From the NCBI GenBank assembly GCA_965247255.1, contig CBDFGS010000006.1:1-9661 (forward strand): a DNA stretch of 9,661 bases, in the 5' to 3' direction. Under the pieces are notes generated by a model, which was not told where the DNA came from, did no database searches, and saw nothing but the letters and a program-made list of their open reading frames with translations. Numbering within the stretch: position 1 is the first letter of the stretch; each line of letters opens with the position of its first letter. A program made the position numbers and the translations under genes. This document shows positions 6,271 through 9,661 of the stretch, in pieces. Source of the stretch: CBDFGS01 sp965247255. GTDB taxonomy: Bacteria > Chloroflexota > Dehalococcoidia > Lucifugimonadales > CAUZJF01.

Positions 6271-7605
6271 TCAGCTTGGCGCCGGCGATAACCGGCCGAT
6301 ACGATCCAACACTCCCTGAAACAACCGTCGAGGAACCGACACCTCGGACAACTGAAAGATCAACCGCCGGGAGTGGCGCACCAGCCGACCTCCCATCTTG
6401 ATCAGCTTGACCTGGACGCTCCTCAGCGACCAGTGCTTGACCGCGTTGGGCAGACATAACCGGCGCAGGAAGTTCCCCAGGTTGTACGCCAGAACGAACA
6501 GAGACAGACGCACCCGGTTGGCCACGAACCGATGGCAGGACAGCCGAGTCCAGTTCAGGGCGTACTTGCCCTCTTTGATCCACTGCTCGGCTGTCCCACG
6601 ACCATTGTAGAAATGCACTACCCCTTCCGGGCCAGCCGACATGTTCGTGACGATGAAGCCCACCCGAGGGAACAGCTCTCCCCTATGCCATTCCACCTTG
6701 GCCACCACTCGCCGAGCACGGTTCCAGCTCCCGGCCCGATACCAAAAGTCGTCGTATTGGATCACTGGACGCTTCGGCGGCCTCCCTACAGGCCTCCTGA
6801 GCAGAGGGGCGATCTCCCGTTGCAGCACCTCGTTGCCGGGGAGCCTTATAGCGTAAAGTACCTGCCGCTCCTCGAGGTACTCATAGATGTCCGGCTTGGC
6901 GAATGCGGCATCGGCCCGAAAGTACCGCCGCACTCCCGTCCGCTCGTAGCGGGCCAAGATTGGCTCCAGTACGTCCCGCCACCTGTGCGCGCTATGTACG
7001 TTGCCCGCACGGAGCATGGCCCCCTCGCAGTCCCCGAACTGGTTGAACACGAACAGCGGGTGATAGCACATGCTCCCAAAGTGGCCGTTGTACGACGCTC
7101 CCTCCTGTTCTCCATGTACGGGACTCTCCGAACTGTCCATGTCCAAGATCACCCGCCGGTGCGCCGTGTGCGTCATCGCCCGGTCCACCCACGTAGCGTT
7201 CACTCGGCCCAACCCTTCCACGTTGCCGTCTTGGGTGAGCACCTCGGTCTCGAACCGGCTCATGGTGTTGGTGCTGGCGGCCGGTCTCTCAGGACCACCT
7301 CGCCGTCCAACGATGATCCGCATCGTCGGGTCCTGGGCCAGCCGTTCAGCGTCGTTGGTATCCTCGTAGCCCGCCAGACGACTGTACACCGACTGCCTGA
7401 GAAGGCCCACCAATCGGTGCTGCACGTTACGACCGCCCCGACTCTCCTGCAGACACTCACTCGCCGTCTCCGTCAGTCCCAGTGCATCATCCAACTCGCG
7501 ACAGGCCAGCAGTCCGGCGTCCGAGGTGATGGTAGCGCCGCGAAACTCCAACCGTACACGTCGGTCGAAACGGAGCGTGGCGCGTGGGTTGGTGCTTTCA
7601 CCCAT
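6271..7605 (-). CDS. IS1380-family transposase (444 aa), apparently intact
   Basis: This is a DDE transposase that cuts and inserts its own element. The N-terminus FRGATITSDAGLLACRELDDALGL (22-45) and VQHRLVGLLRQSVYSRLAGYEDTNDAERLAQDP (61-93) are typical of the IS1380 family. The catalytic acids fit ILDMDSSE (Asp155 or Asp157), YFRADAAF (Asp232) and Glu340. Glu340 lies in a complete Y-(2)-R-(3)-E-(6)-K signature: Tyr333, Arg336, Glu340, Lys347. The C-terminus NRVRLSLFVLAYNLGNFLRRL (363-383) is also family-like. I chose the ATG at 7605 because GGAGG lies six bases upstream; the frame opens 10 codons earlier, but those residues are not family-like. The start codon lies at a small hairpin (7599-7611). 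The usual length and uninterrupted frame suggest it can still be active. Confidence 0.93.
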   Translation of the reverse strand: MGESTNPRATLRFDRRVRLEFRGATITSDAGLLACRELDDALGLTETASECLQESRGGRNVQHRLVGLLRQSVYSRLAGYEDTNDAERLAQDPTMRIIVGRRGGPERPAASTNTMSRFETEVLTQDGNVEGLGRVNATWVDRAMTHTAHRRVILDMDSSESPVHGEQEGASYNGHFGSMCYHPLFVFNQFGDCEGAMLRAGNVHSAHRWRDVLEPILARYERTGVRRYFRADAAFAKPDIYEYLEERQVLYAIRLPGNEVLQREIAPLLRRPVGRPPKRPVIQYDDFWYRAGSWNRARRVVAKVEWHRGELFPRVGFIVTNMSAGPEGVVHFYNGRGTAEQWIKEGKYALNWTRLSCHRFVANRVRLSLFVLAYNLGNFLRRLCLPNAVKHWSLRSVQVKLIKMGGRLVRHSRRLIFQLSEVSVPRRLFQGVLDRIGRLSPAPS

Positions 7606-7611
7606 TGGGTG
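7599..7611 (-). repeat. Small hairpin at the transposase start codon
   Basis: CACCC and GGGTG flank three bases, so on the minus strand the ATG sits at the loop and right arm, directly after the GGAGG at 7617-7613. Structures at the start are a known way for insertion sequences to limit transposase translation. The stem has only five pairs, so an effect is uncertain. Confidence 0.3.
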
Positions 7612-7748
7612 CCTCCAGGGCGGGTACGTTATCAAGAACTAGAGTAGTCGCTCACGACCAGTCTAGCACTCATGATAACCACTGTGCTCTGCTATTCGAC
7701 TACATCGGGTATCGCTGTTGCTGATTGCGGCAAGCCCTGCAGGGTTGA

Positions 7749-8739
7749 TATGGGAAATGTGGGTTTAGTCGCTACTCCTACCGACCATTCGATACGCGTT
7801 GGCTTTACTGGGAGCCGGATACGAAGCTGCTCGACGAGAAGCGCGCCGACTACCAGCCGCATGTATTCGAGGGGAACCCGTGGTTGGTTCTTCAGAATAA
7901 GGCTCGCCCCGAATTGTCACCTCCTTTAGTTATTTCAAATCTCGGGGACCTAAATCAGATGAACAGTGGCATCTACTGCGTTCCCACATACCTCCGTGAC
8001 GACGGACTCGGGATCGACATGACCGGTGCTCAGCGGCGCCCCAACTTGTCACCTGCAGCACAACGCTACCTCGAACGCCTGAACGCGACCGTCGAAGACC
8101 TCTTCCACCACGTCCTCACCGTGCTCCACGACCCAGCCTATCGCGACACCAACGCCGACGCGCTGCGCATGGGAGTGGCCGCGCATCCCCCTTCCGGGCT
8201 GGCCCGACGGCAGCAGCGACGGGGCGGCCGACGAGCTAGCCGCGTCCGCCGCGAGAGGCCGGAAGCTCGCCACCCTTCTCGACCCAGACACCCCTGTTCC
8301 AGGCGTCACCGAGGGCAAACTGCGCCCCGAGATCGCCGCCGTAGCCGTCCCGTCCACCACCGGCGGCGGCAACATGACGGGCGACGACTTCGCGCTAACG
8401 GCGAGCTGGGGCCACTTCGGACAGGGCGACGCCGTCATGCCCGGCCAGGGCCGCGTAGTCGAGCGCCCCCGCACCGCATCCGAGCAGGCCGCCCAGGGCG
8501 AGGCCGCCCCCACCCTCGGCGAAACCACCTTCGACGTCTACCTCAACGACCGCGCCTACTGGCGCAACGTCCCCGCCCCCGTCTGGCGCTACAAGCTCGG
8601 CGGCTACCAGGTCCTCAAGAAGTGGCTCTCCTACCGCGAGCACAAAGTCCTAGACCGCCCCCTCCTCCCCGAAGAAGTCCCCCACTTCACCAACACCGCC
8701 CGCCGCATCGCGGCGATACTGACGATGCAGTGGGGGTGA
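7749..8739 (+). pseudogene. Type ISP restriction-modification enzyme, C-terminal remnant with one frameshift
   Basis: Type ISP enzymes join nuclease, ATP-dependent translocase, DNA methyltransferase and target-recognition domains in one very long chain. Only about the last 330 residues are here. The first frame reads YRPFDTRWLYWEPDTKLLDEKR, then NPWLVLQNKARPELSPPLV, SNLGDLNQMN and VEDLFHHVLTVLHDPAYR. It breaks at 8171-8173, where ATGGGAG would need to be ATGGAG. Dropping one G gives ALRMEWPRIPLPGWPDG, and the frame then runs on through WGHFGQGDAVMPGQGR, DVYLNDRAYWRNVP and VWRYKLGGYQVLKKWLSYRE to the TGA at 8737. These last motifs define the type ISP C-terminal specificity domain. A stop at 7746-7748 closes the frame upstream; the rest of the gene is absent, probably removed with the IS1380 insertion. 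Predictors may report 7884-8798 and 8374-8739 separately. Confidence 0.8.
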
Positions 8740-9460
8740 ATGTCGATGCTCTCGCACCGTGCGTTCCGCAACAGACGCATGCTAGCTGCTATTGGTGAAG
8801 CTCTACTCAATATAGGTACAATAGAATATAAACTGAGCTGTGGGATCCCGCGGCTCCAATCGTACTTTGCTACACCCGTTAGTGTTTGCTATAAGAGGCC
8901 GACAATACCCTCGCTAGGCATTCAGAAGGTACCATATCAGCAACTGCGTGACAAGGTTTCTGATGCAGTAAGCGAAAACGTGGACACCTATGTCAGCATA
9001 ATCAAGAATATCGATCCATACGATGAAGTTGCCACTCGTGCTATGTTCGATTTCGTGTGAGTTCGCCGACGATACCGAGATAGTCTATTTGAATCTTGAC
9101 CTGATACTTAGTTTAGTCGACAGATTACATGAAACCAGGAACGACCTGATGCATAGCACAAAGCTCGAATCTGAAGAGGGCCTTATCGTTACAACTGCGA
9201 GCAAGCCTGCCAGAATTATCTCTTACGGGGAACTGGCTATATTTTCGAGAAAGAGCCGCCAGGCCCTATATGCATCAAGTTCATTGTTGGTAGCCGCAGT
9301 ATCCTCGGCAACTGAGGGCGATAAACTGTATTCGTCTTTCAGTAACGGCAGCCACAATGGCCGATTTCTGAAGAGACTCTATCAAGACAATGTGCACGAT
9401 CTAGGCGCACAGTGGAGAAACCATCTCATGGCTTCCAACCCAGTGGGTCTAACGCCATGA
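8740..9460 (+). pseudogene. Frameshifted gene with HEPN-type RX4H motif
   Basis: Two overlapping frames (8740-9060 and 9023-9460) read best as one broken gene of about 240 residues. The first gives AIGEALLNIGTIEYKLS, a helix like the opening of HEPN-type helical bundles, and runs to YDEVATRAMFDF. The second continues CEFADDTEIVYLNLDLILSLVDRLHETRNDLMHS, whose Arg-Asn-Asp-Leu-Met-His (codons 9137-9154) fits the RX4H motif of HEPN ribonucleases. The break lies at GTGTGAG (9055-9061) and would be repaired by two bases (GT) restored in the GT repeat, or by another one-base skip. The ATG follows the type ISP stop with no gap, so the genes were probably translationally coupled. The coding is visibly more AT-rich than the flanks, suggesting separate acquisition. 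HEPN proteins are often RNases in toxin-antitoxin or abortive-infection systems; for this one that is inference. Confidence 0.5.
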
Positions 9461-9661
9461 TCTCCGGGACCCTCAACTAGCAGGCTCTCACAAGTTATAC
9501 GGCGCCCAAGGCGCCAGCCCCGCGCGGAACATCGGGTCCGCCGTAGACACCGCCCCCGGCGTCCGCTCGGCCACGCGCCCGGTGCGCGCCAGCGTCGTGA
9601 AACCCTACGGTCCCCAGGTAGGCGGCGGCCAAGTCCGCTGTCAACTCGCCCCTCCGTGACC
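9461..9661. other. GC-rich right-edge region with coding-like frames on both strands
   Basis: On the plus strand one frame is open from 9453 to a TGA at 9657-9659, with mostly G/C third bases but no start codon. On the minus strand a frame ending at 9488 reads GFTTLARTGRVAERTPGAV and ends FRAGLAPWAPYNL, but has an in-frame TAG at 9607-9605. Either could be a gene remnant; I recognise neither. The abrupt rise in GC relative to the HEPN-motif gene marks the right border of that insert. Confidence 0.25.
9501..9515. repeat. GGCGCC-CAA-GGCGCC stem-loop or tandem palindrome
   Basis: Two copies of the palindrome GGCGCC are separated by three bases, so the sequence can form a six-pair hairpin or be read as a direct repeat. 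It lies about 40 bases after the end of the HEPN-motif frame. No T tract follows, so it is a doubtful terminator. Confidence 0.3.

Larger units (their letters stand above)
6218..7652 (-). mobile_element. IS1380-family insertion sequence (ends tentative)
   Basis: The element is defined by its intact transposase. The bounds given are where a 7-base inverted match, AGCGACT at 6218-6224 and its complement at 7646-7652, flanks the gene at 40-50 bases on each side. The match does not extend, and no target-site duplication is visible beside it, so the true ends could lie somewhat farther out, especially on the right where up to 140 bases separate the transposase start from the type ISP remnant. DNA on the two sides is unrelated: the type ISP gene is not continued on the left. 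Confidence 0.5.

Noticed and set aside
6532..7647. 371-codon plus-strand open frame
   Set aside because: It is antisense to the intact IS1380 transposase, whose catalytic motifs and ribosome binding site are clear. The plus frame has biased composition and no recognisable motif.
7672..7929. 85-codon plus-strand open frame
   Set aside because: The adjacent frame over 7749-7929 encodes clear type ISP motifs (RPFDTRWLYWEP), so this frame is a shadow.
1..9661. CRISPR array or tandem repeat array
   Set aside because: I saw no regularly spaced repeats anywhere in the window.

Overview
The window looks like a bacterial contig of high GC with strongly G/C-ending codons in its core genes. The mix of a nitrilase-superfamily amidohydrolase, a glycosyl-hydrolase-like TIM-barrel protein, an M24 peptidase piece, small secreted proteins of a kind I associate with Chloroflexota, an IS1380-family transposase and a type ISP restriction remnant suggests an environmental Chloroflexota-like lineage. 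That assignment is inference from gene style; no rRNA or other marker is present.

Layout. (1) 1-1788 is an accessory stretch. It holds two small minus-strand genes with strong Shine-Dalgarno (SD) sequences (an 83-residue soluble protein and a 59-residue single-pass membrane protein starting with TTG) and the frameshifted N-terminus of an integrase-type transposase. The rest of it I cannot assign. (2) 1789-4330 is the best-preserved chromosomal part: two intact plus-strand genes, 28 bases apart, encoding a carbon-nitrogen hydrolase with a complete Glu-Lys-Cys triad and a 542-residue glycosyl-hydrolase-like protein. (3) 4331-4607 is the isolated C-terminus of an M24 (Xaa-Pro aminopeptidase-like) peptidase. 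It is in the same frame as the preceding gene, separated from it by a single stop codon, and ends in a strong stem-loop. (4) 4714-6046 carries two minus-strand genes for exported or Chloroflexota-type proteins: a membrane-anchored secreted protein, and a small protein whose 5' part appears frameshifted. (5) 6271-7605 is an intact IS1380-family transposase on the minus strand. (6) 7749-9460 holds a 5'-truncated, frameshifted type ISP restriction-modification enzyme, followed without a gap by a frameshifted, AT-richer gene carrying a HEPN-type RX4H motif. (7) 9461-9661 is GC-rich and unassigned, with coding-like frames on both strands.

The nitrilase and TIM-barrel genes probably work together in a catabolic or modification step, judged by their operon arrangement; the substrate cannot be read from sequence. 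The right half reads as a decayed defence locus: a restriction-modification C-terminus and a HEPN-motif gene translationally adjacent to it, next to an insertion sequence that probably removed the 5' part. Several breaks sit at short G runs (one extra or missing G), so raw-read checking matters: some pseudogenes here could be assembly errors over intact genes.
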